Positions 27,155 through 36,669 of a stretch of DNA of 64,000 nucleotides are shown in pieces. The DNA is from Chryseosolibacter sp044507775 (GTDB taxonomy: Bacteria; Bacteroidota; Bacteroidia; Cytophagales; Cyclobacteriaceae): positions 62,001 through 126,000 of the forward strand of contig JBIQIY010000006.1 of NCBI GenBank assembly GCA_044507775.1, read 5' to 3'. Every line of letters begins with the position of its first letter. Positions within the stretch are counted from its first letter, which is position 1. A program made the translations under genes and the position numbers. The notes below the pieces were generated by a model. It had not been told where the DNA came from and did not search any database. It was given only the letters and a program-made list of their open reading frames with translations.

Positions 27155-29356
27155 ATGTTAAGGCGCGTAACAAAAAGTGTTCGATGGCCCGGCTTTTCAA
27201 GAGCTATTCTATTCACCTGGCTGGTTCTGCTCTCCTGCCGCCCGGCATACGACGAAAACCGTAGCTGGAGTATGTACAAAGCAGATGCGGCGAGCAGCAG
27301 TTTTTCGCCGTTGACGCAGATCACCGCACAGAACGTCAAGTCACTTGCACATGCATGGACGTTCGAACCCAACGACGCGCGAGCGGGCTCTCGTTTCGGA
27401 AATGCCGAGTGCAATCCCATCGTCATCGACGGGATCATGTATGCAACGTCGGCGAGACACCGGTTGTACGCCGTTGATGCTGCATCGGGAAAACAGCGAT
27501 GGGCCTATGATCCGTTTGACGGGGGCGAAGGTGGCGGGATCTATCGCGGCGTCGCCTGGTGGGAAGATGGCGACGACAAACGCATTCTCTACACTGCGGG
27601 CGACGACTTGTTTGCTCAGGATGCCCTCACGGGTAAACTCATCACCAGCTTCGGCGACAGTGGCAGGGTGAGCATGAATGTCGGACTTCGCGGAGACCCG
27701 GAAGCGATCTCTGTTGTCCCAACGTCTCCCGGCATCGTGTACAACGATCTGTTGATTATCGGTGCCGAAGTTTCGGAATTGTTCGGTGCCGAGCCGGGAT
27801 ATATTCGGGCATACAACATCCGGTCCGGTAAACTCGTATGGACTTTTCACACCATTCCGCATCCCGGAGAACCCGGATATGAAACCTGGCCGCCAGACGC
27901 ATGGAAGTACGCGGGCGGCGTCAACTGCTGGGCTGGAATGAGCCTTGACCCCGAGCGCGGAATGGTCTTCGTTCCGCTCGGCTCCCCGTCCTACGATTTC
28001 TATGGCGCGGATCGCAAGGGCGAAAACCTCTACGGAAACAGCGTCGTCGCCCTGGACGCCGAAACCGGAAAGCATATCTGGCACTTTCAGACCGTGCACC
28101 ACGATCTCTGGGATTACGATCTTCCCGCTCCTCCTAACCTTGTCACCATCCGACGCGACGGAAAGGAAATCGACGCGGTAGCACAGACAACCAAGACCGG
28201 ATTTCTTTTTTTGCTCGACCGCGACACGGGCGAACCACTATTTCCTGTCGAGGAGCGAAGCGTCCCATCATCCAATATCCCGGGAGAAGAAGCATGGCCA
28301 ACGCAGCCTTTTCCCACGAAGCCGAAGCCTTATGCAAGGCAGATTATGACCCCGGAGGACCTGACGAGTTTCGCGCCGGGCTCATACGATTCGCTCCTGA
28401 AAAAGTTTAACTCGATGCGCTACGAGGGATTGTTCACACCACCGGACACCCGGGGCACGCTTATGCTACCGGGAACTCGCGGTGGCTCCAACTGGGGAGG
28501 AGGAGCATTCGATCCGGCTACGGGTGTGCTCTTCGTGAAATCGAGCGACTCTCCGGAGATCGACCATATCGAAAGAGTTGACCGGGAAAGTATCGCGCTC
28601 GCGTCCTCCCCTTACAACCAGGGCAAGGCATTGTATCTGAAATACTGCTCAACCTGCCATGGGAAAGATCGCAACGGCGACGAACCTGTTTATCCTTCCT
28701 TGAGAAACCTTCATGAAAAACTGACCCCGGACGCCGCGCTGGCCAAAGTGCGCGATGGAGCCGGACGAATGCCATCATTTTCAACCATCCTGCAGGGGAA
28801 GGAAGAAGCTATCCTCGCGTTCTTGTTTGAGACAAACGAAACTCGTCCATCGCGGACGGAATCCAATCTCTTTGAAATTCACAACAACCAGATGTCCGTA
28901 AAGGAAGTCAACAAAGTTTATGAAGAGTCCGCGCCGCTTTATCTCAACATGACTCCCTTTAGTCATTGGAACGATCCGCAAGGCAAGCCGGCGATCAAGC
29001 CACCGTGGGGAATGCTGAATGCTATTAACCTGAACACGGGCGAGTATGAGTGGCAAGTTCCATTGGGAAATATTCCGGAGTTACAGGATAAAGGAGCGCC
29101 CGAGACAGGCATGGAGGGCTATGGCGGACCGATCGTCACCGCGGGAGGGGTGGTTTTCATCGGCGGCACACGCGACAAAAAATTCCGCGCATTTGATAAG
29201 TCGACGGGCAAACTCTTGTGGGAGACCACCCTGCCAGGCGTAGCAAACGCCACACCGTGCACGTACATGGCAAACGGAAAACAATACGTCGCAGTCTCCA
29301 TCTCCGGCCACCCCGACAACCCCGCCGGATCTATTGTCGCATTCACGCTGCCGTAG
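27155..29356 (+). CDS. PQQ-dependent dehydrogenase with inserted cytochrome c domain (lipoprotein)
   Basis: 733 residues. The N-terminal hydrophobic run ends in LVLLSC, a lipobox, so it is a periplasm-facing lipoprotein. The eight-bladed quinoprotein propeller starts with SFSPLTQITAQNVKSLAHAW and contains NCWAGMSLDPERGMVFVPLG and IWHFQTVHHDLWDYDLPAPP, close to membrane glucose dehydrogenase. A c-type haem site, CSTCHG at about residue 498, lies inside the chain; the propeller resumes after it (WGMLNAINLNTGEYEW) and closes with GGTRDKKFRAFD. It should oxidise a sugar or alcohol and pass electrons through its own haem. A paralogue is at 50250. The ATG at 27155 is preferred over an upstream TTG. 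Confidence 0.9.
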   Translation: MLRRVTKSVRWPGFSRAILFTWLVLLSCRPAYDENRSWSMYKADAASSSFSPLTQITAQNVKSLAHAWTFEPNDARAGSRFGNAECNPIVIDGIMYATSARHRLYAVDAASGKQRWAYDPFDGGEGGGIYRGVAWWEDGDDKRILYTAGDDLFAQDALTGKLITSFGDSGRVSMNVGLRGDPEAISVVPTSPGIVYNDLLIIGAEVSELFGAEPGYIRAYNIRSGKLVWTFHTIPHPGEPGYETWPPDAWKYAGGVNCWAGMSLDPERGMVFVPLGSPSYDFYGADRKGENLYGNSVVALDAETGKHIWHFQTVHHDLWDYDLPAPPNLVTIRRDGKEIDAVAQTTKTGFLFLLDRDTGEPLFPVEERSVPSSNIPGEEAWPTQPFPTKPKPYARQIMTPEDLTSFAPGSYDSLLKKFNSMRYEGLFTPPDTRGTLMLPGTRGGSNWGGGAFDPATGVLFVKSSDSPEIDHIERVDRESIALASSPYNQGKALYLKYCSTCHGKDRNGDEPVYPSLRNLHEKLTPDAALAKVRDGAGRMPSFSTILQGKEEAILAFLFETNETRPSRTESNLFEIHNNQMSVKEVNKVYEESAPLYLNMTPFSHWNDPQGKPAIKPPWGMLNAINLNTGEYEWQVPLGNIPELQDKGAPETGMEGYGGPIVTAGGVVFIGGTRDKKFRAFDKSTGKLLWETTLPGVANATPCTYMANGKQYVAVSISGHPDNPAGSIVAFTLP

Positions 29357-29510
29357 TGTAAGTTGTAAGTTGTAAGTTTTAAGTTTTAAGCTAGTCTGGA
29401 GTCGTGGTTAAGTAAGGGCTACGATTTTAAGACGAAGCATAAAGCATAAAGCATAAAGCACAACGAGGAACCAATCTAACTTAAAACTTACAACTTATAA
29501 CTTACAACTT
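29357..29510. repeat. Inverted repeat with low-complexity tandem units between convergent genes
   Basis: Left arm 29358-29390 is built of the unit taagttg/taagttt; right arm 29478-29510 is its reverse complement, matching 25 of 26 bases in the best stretch, and overlaps the stop codon of the molybdenum hydroxylase. Between them the word cataaag is repeated three times (29437-29460). A long AT-rich hairpin in the shared 3' ends is likely. Confidence 0.75.
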
Positions 29511-31661
29511 TTCCCCGAAATTAAGTCCCCTCATCTCCTCCTGCTGCATAAACGGCTGACTTCGAAGTCTCTTTCCCGTGGCCTTGAACAACGCATTGGC
29601 TACTGCTCCGCCCGTCGGGGGAAGCGCGGGTTCACCCAATCCTGTTGGGTCAATGCCGTTGTCGACAAAATGCACTTCGACGTCAGGAATTTCCTTCATG
29701 CGGATCAGGCGGTACTGATGGAAGTTGTGCTGTTCCGGTGCGCCGTCTTTGAACGTCAGTCGGCCAAACATAGCGTGGCCGAATCCATCCACGATGCCAC
29801 CGGTTACTTGTTGGCGTGCGCCGCTGAGATTGACGACAATCCCACAGTCTGTCGCTGCGATGATCTTCTTCAGGACAGGGTTATTTTTACTCATTTCAAT
29901 CTCGGCTATCTGGGCCACGTAGGACCGGTGCGAGAAGTATACACTAAAGCCCTGCGAGACATTCTTCTTTTTGCCCCACTGCGCCTTCTCTGCGGCCAGC
30001 TGGATCACTGCTTTCATGCGGTCGATATCGTACTTGATAGCTCCCACAGGATTCTTCTTCGCCCTGTCGAGGAGTTCAAGCCGGAACTGAACCGGATCTT
30101 TCTTTGCAGCAAAGGCCACTTCATCGAGGAAGGATTGCTCGGCATACGCCAGGAAGTTGGTGATGGGCGCGCGCCAGGCTCCTGTCGTGATCGGTGACTT
30201 GTGCTCGACCGAATCGATGAGCAGGTTGTCCACCGCCCCGGATGGGAAGTTGTCTTCGCGGGTGCAATTGCCCGCATTAATGCCAACGCCGCGGAGCTTG
30301 TACGCGATCATGTTCCCCTTGGCGTCCAACGCAGCCTCGAACCTGTATCGGACCGCGGGCCGATAACTTCCGCCAGCCATGTCGTCCTCACGTGACCAGA
30401 TCATCTTGACAGGCGCCTTCATGATATTCGACACTTCTACAGCATCAAGCACAAAGTCCGCCTGCAGTCTCCGGCCAAACCCGCCCCCAAGGCGCGTCAG
30501 GTCGAGCGTGATTTTCTCGGGAGAAATTCCCAATAACTTTGCAGTCTCATTGCGCGCGCGATCCGGCGTCTGCGTAGGTCCGACTAACTCCACTCCATCT
30601 TCCCGTACGTGCGCGAAGAAATTCATAGGCTCCAACGGACTGTGCGATAGGAACGGACACTGGTACTCGCTCTTGATAACCTTGGCAGCAGACTTGAATG
30701 CGGCATCCACATCACCGTCTTTTCTTCTGACAGTGGCGTCCTTGCTGTCGAGCAGCGTCTTGAACAAATTGTCGTGATCGCTCGTGCTCTCAACGGGACC
30801 TTCTTTTTCGTATTCGATCTTCAGCGCCTTCCTCGCCTTCATCACCTGCCAGGTAGACTTTCCTACCACGGCAACGTTGTTTTTGAAAGTAACAACGTCT
30901 ACAATACCCGGCATCGCCTTAGCCGCTCTGCCGTCAACCGATTTCAACTTCATTCCAAACGCCGGATGTTGCACCATGGCGATCAGCATTCCGTCGCGGT
31001 GAAAATCCAGTCCATAAAGTGGCTTGCCCGTCACCATCTCGTGGTTGTCCACGTTGCGAACGGAAGTTCCTATGAGCTTGAAATCTTTAATATTTTTCAG
31101 CTTCACTTCTGCCGGCACGGGAACGTTTGATGCATCCGTGGCGAGGTCACCATAACTTAGCTTTCGTCCGCTTTCCTTGTGAAGCACCATGCTGTTTTCC
31201 GTCGTGATACCAGAGGACGAAACATTCCACTTCTTCGCAGCCGCCTCTACCAGCATCTGGCGGGCAGTTGCTCCTGCCTTGCGCAGCCGCTCCCAGGAAT
31301 GGGGCACGGCCCCGCTTCCTCCGGTAACCTGTCGTTCGAAGTTGGCGGAATCCAGAGGAGCCTGAACGACCTTTACCTTCGACCAGTCGGCATCCAGCTC
31401 TTCTGCCACGATCAGCGGAAATGACGTCTTGATATTTTGTCCGAGTTCCGGATTTGGAGAAAGTATAGTGATCACACCGTCCGGCGCGATGGATAGATAG
31501 CTGTTGAACCGGATATTCGCCGCGGCGAGTGACTCTTCCGAGAGCACTTCCATGGTCGAGCCCTCGGCTTCATTCCAGTGAAAACCCAACATGAGGCCGC
31601 CCCCGGCTGCTGCAGCCAGCTTCATGAAATTCCGTCTTGTGGTCTTGGTCAGGGTGGTCAT
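29502..31661 (-). CDS. Molybdopterin-binding subunit of a xanthine-dehydrogenase-family hydroxylase (IorB-like)
   Basis: 719 residues. It begins with a twin-arginine signal (TRRNFMKLAAAAGGGLMLG), so the folded enzyme is exported. The sequence follows the isoquinoline 1-oxidoreductase beta type: two aldehyde-oxidase-like halves, the cofactor-contact region RLGGGFGRRLQADFVLDAVE, and the C-terminal GLGEPALPPTGGAVANA carrying the catalytic Glu. It hydroxylates an N-heterocycle or aldehyde with water as oxygen source. The 2Fe-2S subunit gene ends two bases upstream on the same strand and is surely co-expressed. No FAD subunit is present, so electrons probably leave to a cytochrome. The start was chosen for its Tat motif; the frame is open 58 codons further up. 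Confidence 0.9.
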   Translation of the reverse strand: MTTLTKTTRRNFMKLAAAAGGGLMLGFHWNEAEGSTMEVLSEESLAAANIRFNSYLSIAPDGVITILSPNPELGQNIKTSFPLIVAEELDADWSKVKVVQAPLDSANFERQVTGGSGAVPHSWERLRKAGATARQMLVEAAAKKWNVSSSGITTENSMVLHKESGRKLSYGDLATDASNVPVPAEVKLKNIKDFKLIGTSVRNVDNHEMVTGKPLYGLDFHRDGMLIAMVQHPAFGMKLKSVDGRAAKAMPGIVDVVTFKNNVAVVGKSTWQVMKARKALKIEYEKEGPVESTSDHDNLFKTLLDSKDATVRRKDGDVDAAFKSAAKVIKSEYQCPFLSHSPLEPMNFFAHVREDGVELVGPTQTPDRARNETAKLLGISPEKITLDLTRLGGGFGRRLQADFVLDAVEVSNIMKAPVKMIWSREDDMAGGSYRPAVRYRFEAALDAKGNMIAYKLRGVGINAGNCTREDNFPSGAVDNLLIDSVEHKSPITTGAWRAPITNFLAYAEQSFLDEVAFAAKKDPVQFRLELLDRAKKNPVGAIKYDIDRMKAVIQLAAEKAQWGKKKNVSQGFSVYFSHRSYVAQIAEIEMSKNNPVLKKIIAATDCGIVVNLSGARQQVTGGIVDGFGHAMFGRLTFKDGAPEQHNFHQYRLIRMKEIPDVEVHFVDNGIDPTGLGEPALPPTGGAVANALFKATGKRLRSQPFMQQEEMRGLNFGEKL

Positions 31662-31663
31662 GG

Positions 31664-32125
31664 TTATTTCATTTTGTTGGATGCAACTACAACAGCCTCG
31701 CGTATACGGTGATAAGTCCCACAACGGCAAATGTTGCCGTTCATGGCATCGTCGATCTCTTCGGCACTCGGCTTTGGGTTTTCGGCCAGCAGCGCCGAAG
31801 CAGTCATGATCTGCCCCGCCTGGCAATAGCCGCACTGCGGAACATCCACCTCATCCCATGCAAGTTGTACCGGGTGATCGCCCTTTTCGGAGAGGCCTTC
31901 AATCGTCGTAATAGCGTTTTCGCTCACGGCCGACACCGGCAACATACATGACCGCGTTGCTTTTCCATTCACGTGTACGGTGCAGGCGCCGCATTGTGCG
32001 ATGCCACAACCATATTTGGTGCCTACCAACCCGAGATGATCCCGCAGCACCCAAAGGAGCGGGGTGTCTGCATCTACGTCAACCTCGTGACTGCGTCCGT
32101 TGATCTGAAGTTTGAATTGAGCCAT
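31664..32125 (-). CDS. 2Fe-2S subunit of the xanthine-dehydrogenase-family hydroxylase (IorA-like)
   Basis: 153 residues, the small iron-sulfur partner of the following gene. The N-terminal plant-ferredoxin-type cluster has ligands in YGCGIAQCGACTVHVNG plus a later Cys (RSCMLPV); the C-terminal helical cluster domain has CGYCQAGQIMTASALL and CRCGTYHRI. It carries electrons from the molybdenum centre outwards. It has no signal peptide, so it is expected to travel with the Tat-bearing large subunit as a folded complex. Its stop and the next ATG are two bases apart. Length and motifs are those of a full-length protein. Confidence 0.93.
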   Translation of the reverse strand: MAQFKLQINGRSHEVDVDADTPLLWVLRDHLGLVGTKYGCGIAQCGACTVHVNGKATRSCMLPVSAVSENAITTIEGLSEKGDHPVQLAWDEVDVPQCGYCQAGQIMTASALLAENPKPSAEEIDDAMNGNICRCGTYHRIREAVVVASNKMK

Positions 32126-32244
32126 GGATATGGTGATTGTTTGAGGAGTAAGATAGGTACAAGCTAAAAAAGATTCAAGCCGCCAGTGTAAAGTTTTATT
32201 TCGCTCAATCCCCTATCATTGCACCCAGATCGAATCAAAACATC

Positions 32245-33291
32245 ATGATAGACCTCGCGAGAGCGGAATTACGGAAATTGATCATTCACAAGGTGGGCAA
32301 CAGGCTGCTGGAAGAAAATGTCGTACTGTCGGACGAGGAGACGTCGCTCACCGAACAGCCGGATCTGCCGGAAATTCTCAGAACGTATTTCCTTTCCGCC
32401 TTTAAAGAACCGGTCTACCATCAGTTTCACCACGTCTCGTCACTGGATCTCAATGAGATATTTACGATCGCATCGGCGCTATTCCAGTCGCGAAAGGGCT
32501 TTGTGAAAAAATCCAAAGACATCGCCAACATCCTGTACACTTATTCAAATCACCCGAAGATCCGAAGCGGCGAACTTTACATTGCTTATTTCGACGAATG
32601 TGTGATCAATAACGAAACGGTGGATGCGATCGGAATCTTCAAGTCGGAGAACCGCGAACACTATCTGAAGGTCTTTCAGGAAGATGCGTATTTCGGAGTC
32701 AACCACGACGAAGGCATCAGCCTTAAAAAGCCGGATAAAGCCTGCCTGATCTTCAATGTTAAGGAGGACGAAGGATACCGCGTTTGCATCATCGATAACC
32801 AAACTACCGGAACGGAAGCGCAATATTGGAAAGATGAGTTCCTGAAGCTGAAGCCTGTTGCGGATAACTATTTCCAGACGCAAAACTATCTTACGCTTGC
32901 GCGCGATTTTGTGACCGGGCGATTGGATGAAGAATTTGAAGTTTCCAAAGCGGATCAAATCGACTACCTCAATCGTTCGATCAACTATTTCAAGGAAAAA
33001 GAGCAGTTCAATGAACAGGAGTTCGAACGGGATGTATTCGAACATCAGGAAGTCATCACCTCCTTTAAGAAATTCAAGGGTGACTTCCAGAACGAGCATG
33101 AGCTGAGGGTCGTGAGCGAATTCGAGATCTCGGCTCCGGCGGTCAAGCGGCAGTCACGAGTATTCAAAAGCGTTCTGAAACTCGACCGGAACTTTCACAT
33201 CTATATTCACGGCGACCGGGAACTGATCGAGAAGGGAATCGATCCGGACGGACGCAAGTATTACAAGATCTACTACCGCGAGGAAAGTTGA
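32245..33291 (+). CDS. Nucleoid-associated protein (NdpA/YejK family)
   Basis: 348 residues, near the 335 of E. coli YejK. It is a cytoplasmic nucleoid-associated protein whose exact role is not settled. Family features are the N-terminal helix pair, the region ELYIAYFDECVINNETVDAIGIFKSEN, and the helical LTLARDFVTG word. Acidic and basic residues alternate over the C-terminal half, which ends in an RKYYKIYYREES tail. It is a single-gene unit between the divergent iron-sulfur subunit and the M3 peptidase that follows 76 bases later on the same strand. Confidence 0.85.
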   Translation: MIDLARAELRKLIIHKVGNRLLEENVVLSDEETSLTEQPDLPEILRTYFLSAFKEPVYHQFHHVSSLDLNEIFTIASALFQSRKGFVKKSKDIANILYTYSNHPKIRSGELYIAYFDECVINNETVDAIGIFKSENREHYLKVFQEDAYFGVNHDEGISLKKPDKACLIFNVKEDEGYRVCIIDNQTTGTEAQYWKDEFLKLKPVADNYFQTQNYLTLARDFVTGRLDEEFEVSKADQIDYLNRSINYFKEKEQFNEQEFERDVFEHQEVITSFKKFKGDFQNEHELRVVSEFEISAPAVKRQSRVFKSVLKLDRNFHIYIHGDRELIEKGIDPDGRKYYKIYYREES

Positions 33292-33367
33292 CTTCTTCCT
33301 CAACGGCGGCTGTTTTCATCTGGCATTTTCATTAAGTTTGAGGTGTACTTATTAACCGGCCCTTCTT

Positions 33368-35548
33368 ATGCAAATCCAGAACTTATCACATCACTTTTTA
33401 TCAGTCATTCTGATTACTATGGGCGTATTGTCAACGAATTCCGGTATTGAGCCAAATGAAAAAAGAAACATAGCAAAAGAGCCTGGCCTGGCAGACAATC
33501 CCTTGGTGGCAGAATGGAGTGGTCCCTATGGCGGAGTACCTCCTTTCGATAAAGTCAAGTTGGAATACTTCAAACCCGCCCTGGAAGCTGGCATGAAGGA
33601 GCTTCTGGACGAAACCGAAAAAATCGCTTCGTCTTCCGATGCGCCAACCTTCGACAACACCATCGCGGCGATGGAACGCACCGGTAGAATGATGGATCGC
33701 GTCGGCCAACTATACGGCGTCTGGTCGGGAACGATGAGTACACCCGACTTTCGCGAGATTCAAAAGGAGATGGCGCCAAAGCTCGCCGCCTTGTCGGATA
33801 AGATTGTCCAGAATGAAAAGTTGTTCAAACGGATTGAGGCGATTTATAATTCGCCGGACAAATCAAAACTGACCGCCGAACAGCAACGCCTGGTATGGGA
33901 TTATTACCAGGACTTCGTTCGTTCGGGAGCGAAACTGAGCGAGAAGCAAAAAGACCGCCTTACCCAAATCAATCAGAACCTCGCTGGCCTCTTCACAAAA
34001 TTCAGTCAGAACGTCCTCGCAGATGAGAATGAGAAGATGCTCGTTCTCGAGCATGCGAACGATCTCGCGGGGTTACCGCTATCGGTAAAGAATGCCGCCG
34101 AAGAACAAGCGCGGGCGAAGGAGCTTCCAGGCAAGTGGGTTATTGCCAACACGCGGTCGTCGATTGATCCGTTCCTCACCTACTCGGGGAAACGCGCCCT
34201 TCGTGAGAAGGCATGGAAAATGTTTATCAACCGCGGCGACAACGGCGACGAGCACGACAACAACGAGATCATAACTGACATCCTGAAGCTGCGACGTGAG
34301 CGGGCAAGACTGCTGGGCTATGAAACACATGCGCATTGGCGACTTGAGAATACAATGGCCAAAACCCCGGAAAGAGCTATGGAACTTCTCGAAGCGGTGT
34401 GGAAACCCGCCGTTGAGCGGGTCGCGCAGGAAGTAGCCGATATGCAGGCGTACGCAATAAAGGACGGCGCGAAAATAACCATCGCTCCCTGGGACTACCG
34501 TTATTACCAGGAGAAAGTACGAAAGGAACGCTACGACCTGGACCAGAATGAAGTCAAGCCCTACCTTCAACTCGACAAACTGCGCGAAGGGATGTTCTGG
34601 GTCGCCGGAGAACTTTTCAACTTCGCATTTACGCCGGTCACAAATGTTCCGGTCTACCATCCTGACGTAAAGGTATGGCAAGTCAAGGATAAGACTTCCG
34701 GAAAGCACATAGGCCTTTGGTATTTCGATCCGTATGCGCGCGACGGCAAACGGTCGGGTGCCTGGATGAACGCCTACCGCGTTCAAAACAAAATGGATGA
34801 GCCCGTGCCAACCATCGTCTCCAATAACTCGAACTTTGTGAAGGGCAAACCGGGAGAGCCGGTGCTAATCTCCTGGGATGACGCGACCACACTTTTCCAT
34901 GAGTTCGGACACGCGCTGCATGGCTTGTCTTCTGATGTAACCTACCCCACCCTCGCAGGCACGCGCGTCGTACGGGACTACGTTGAGTTCCCATCCCAAT
35001 TGATGGAACACTGGCTCGCAACTCCAGAGGTACTGCAGCGATTTGCCCTGCACTACAAGACGGGCAAACCGATTCCGCAGGAGCTTGTGGACCGAATCGA
35101 GAAAGCGGCCACATTCAACCAGGGTTTCGCCACAACGGAATATCTCGCCAGCGCCCTGATGGACATGAAATATCATCTTTCGACTGAAGAGGAAATAGAT
35201 CCGGACAAGTTTGAACGCGAAACCCTTGCATCGCTTGGCATGCCGAAAGAGCTTGTCATGCGCCATCGCAGTCCGCACTTTTCGCACATTTTTTCGGGCG
35301 ATAGTTACTCGGCAGGTTATTACAGCTACCTGTGGTCGGACGTGCTCACAGCCGACGCGTACAATGCCTTCACCGAAGCGGGAGGTCCCTACGATAAAAC
35401 AGTAGCCGCAAGGTTGCGCAAGCACGTGTTCTCTGTCGGCAATACGATCGATCCGGCCGAAGGCTATCGCGCGTTCCGCGGACGGGACCCGCGCATTGAA
35501 GCATTGATGATCAAACGAGGATTCGAGCCGGCATCGAAAGCCAAATGA
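33368..35548 (+). CDS. dcp: M3 family zinc peptidase, peptidyl-dipeptidase Dcp-like
   Basis: 726 residues. The zinc site HEFGH is at residues 511-515, followed by the third ligand region VVRDYVEFPSQLMEHW; the C-terminal GDSYSAGYYSYLWSDVLTADAY closes the substrate channel and is typical of M3A enzymes. The N-terminus (LVAEWSGPYGGVPPFDKVK) is that of Dcp rather than oligopeptidase A. The first 30 residues contain a short hydrophobic run (LSVILITMGVLS), so export to the periplasm is likely. It trims dipeptides from the C-ends of short peptides. It is alone on its strand; PhyH converges on it 18 bases later. Confidence 0.9.
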   Translation: MQIQNLSHHFLSVILITMGVLSTNSGIEPNEKRNIAKEPGLADNPLVAEWSGPYGGVPPFDKVKLEYFKPALEAGMKELLDETEKIASSSDAPTFDNTIAAMERTGRMMDRVGQLYGVWSGTMSTPDFREIQKEMAPKLAALSDKIVQNEKLFKRIEAIYNSPDKSKLTAEQQRLVWDYYQDFVRSGAKLSEKQKDRLTQINQNLAGLFTKFSQNVLADENEKMLVLEHANDLAGLPLSVKNAAEEQARAKELPGKWVIANTRSSIDPFLTYSGKRALREKAWKMFINRGDNGDEHDNNEIITDILKLRRERARLLGYETHAHWRLENTMAKTPERAMELLEAVWKPAVERVAQEVADMQAYAIKDGAKITIAPWDYRYYQEKVRKERYDLDQNEVKPYLQLDKLREGMFWVAGELFNFAFTPVTNVPVYHPDVKVWQVKDKTSGKHIGLWYFDPYARDGKRSGAWMNAYRVQNKMDEPVPTIVSNNSNFVKGKPGEPVLISWDDATTLFHEFGHALHGLSSDVTYPTLAGTRVVRDYVEFPSQLMEHWLATPEVLQRFALHYKTGKPIPQELVDRIEKAATFNQGFATTEYLASALMDMKYHLSTEEEIDPDKFERETLASLGMPKELVMRHRSPHFSHIFSGDSYSAGYYSYLWSDVLTADAYNAFTEAGGPYDKTVAARLRKHVFSVGNTIDPAEGYRAFRGRDPRIEALMIKRGFEPASKAK

Positions 35549-35566
35549 GGAGGACGCGGATCGAGA

Positions 35567-36466
35567 TCAATATCCGTTGACGGCCGCAGGATCGAACAGG
35601 ACGGGAAAGAACTGGCCCTCCATTTTCTTTCCCTTGCCGATGACCGGCACGCCCTGAAGAAGTTCGCCGTCGGAATCTGATCGTGTTTCATCCGCGAAGA
35701 CGTTGAGCACAAAAGCCCGGCGCGGCCTGTTGGATTTGTTCTCATACGACCCGTGCACCATCAGCGGATGGTGAAATGTGGCGTACCCACGCTTCATCTC
35801 AACGGGAACCTTATTCTTGAATTCTTCTTTTTGGGAGGGCGTCAGAAATGCATTGATTCCTTCCATGTCGCCGGCGAGTTCGGGCTTGTCCAGCAATCCC
35901 CATCGCTGACTCTTCGGGATGTAATACACGCATCCATTCTCCGTCGACACATCATCCAGTGCCACCCAGCAAGTGAGGTGTTGCATCGGCTTTGTTCTCG
36001 TCCAGTAGCTGTAATCCTGATGCCAGGCAACAACCCCGCCATGGTGTGCGGGCTTGCAAAATAGCTGGTCGTGCCAGAATCGTACAATCTTATTGCCGAG
36101 CAACTGGCTCGCCGCCACGACGAATGCTGGATTCCACAATACATCGTGAAAGCCGCGTGTTATCCGCCAATGTCCGAGCGAATGAAAAAGAACAGCGTTG
36201 GGATTCGCCGACTCGTTGCTGTGAAACTCGTAGAACAGATGGTGCCTCGGATGCGCCGGATCTTTGATCTCGTCCAGTTCGTTGTTCAATTGGGCGACCT
36301 GATCGTCGTCGAGGAGTTTGACATTTGCCAGGTATCCGTTCTCGTTGAAGAACGCCACCTGATCGTCATTTAACTTATACTTTTCCCATTCGTCGCGCGT
36401 AACGGGCCGTGAAAACGATTTGTCGAGGGCCTCGTGATAGAGGGAAAGATCTTCCTGCAATTTCAT
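35567..36466 (-). CDS. Phytanoyl-CoA dioxygenase (PhyH) family oxygenase
   Basis: 299 residues, a cytoplasmic non-haem iron, 2-oxoglutarate-dependent enzyme. The iron site is visible as the HxD of WHQDYSYW and a distal His in HHPLMVHGSYENKS, followed by the conserved Arg of NRPRRAF that would hold 2-oxoglutarate. QVAFFNENGYLANVKLLDDDQV near the start is the family opening. Bacterial members hydroxylate very different small molecules (ectoine, lipids, chlorinated compounds), so the substrate is open. No ectoine genes are nearby. It diverges from a DUF4112 gene across a tandem-repeat region. Confidence 0.85.
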   Translation of the reverse strand: MKLQEDLSLYHEALDKSFSRPVTRDEWEKYKLNDDQVAFFNENGYLANVKLLDDDQVAQLNNELDEIKDPAHPRHHLFYEFHSNESANPNAVLFHSLGHWRITRGFHDVLWNPAFVVAASQLLGNKIVRFWHDQLFCKPAHHGGVVAWHQDYSYWTRTKPMQHLTCWVALDDVSTENGCVYYIPKSQRWGLLDKPELAGDMEGINAFLTPSQKEEFKNKVPVEMKRGYATFHHPLMVHGSYENKSNRPRRAFVLNVFADETRSDSDGELLQGVPVIGKGKKMEGQFFPVLFDPAAVNGY

Positions 36467-36515
36467 ACCCTAAAATAAAAAAAAAGCCACAAATGCACGA
36501 AATGGACTGGAATGA

Positions 36516-36640
36516 ATGCCACGAATGAAAATGCCACGAATGCACGAATTACCACGAAGTAATGCCACGAATACACGAATTACCACGAATGCCACGAATA
36601 CACGAATTACCACGAATGAATGCCACGAATACGGGAATTG
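36516..36640. repeat. Tandem repeat, 27-31 base unit (atgccacgaatacacgaat type)
   Basis: Four imperfect units, each of the form atgccacgaat, acacgaattacc, acgaa, follow one another, with partial copies to their left. They fill the gap between the divergent PhyH and DUF4112 genes. The unit itself is made of the shorter word cacgaat. No ORF through it looks real. Confidence 0.8.
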
Positions 36641-36669
36641 GTTGGCATTATTTTTCTCGTCGTCTAAGC

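Noticed and set aside
27341..28102. 253-codon minus-strand open frame inside the first quinoprotein
   Set aside because: Shadow of a well-supported gene.
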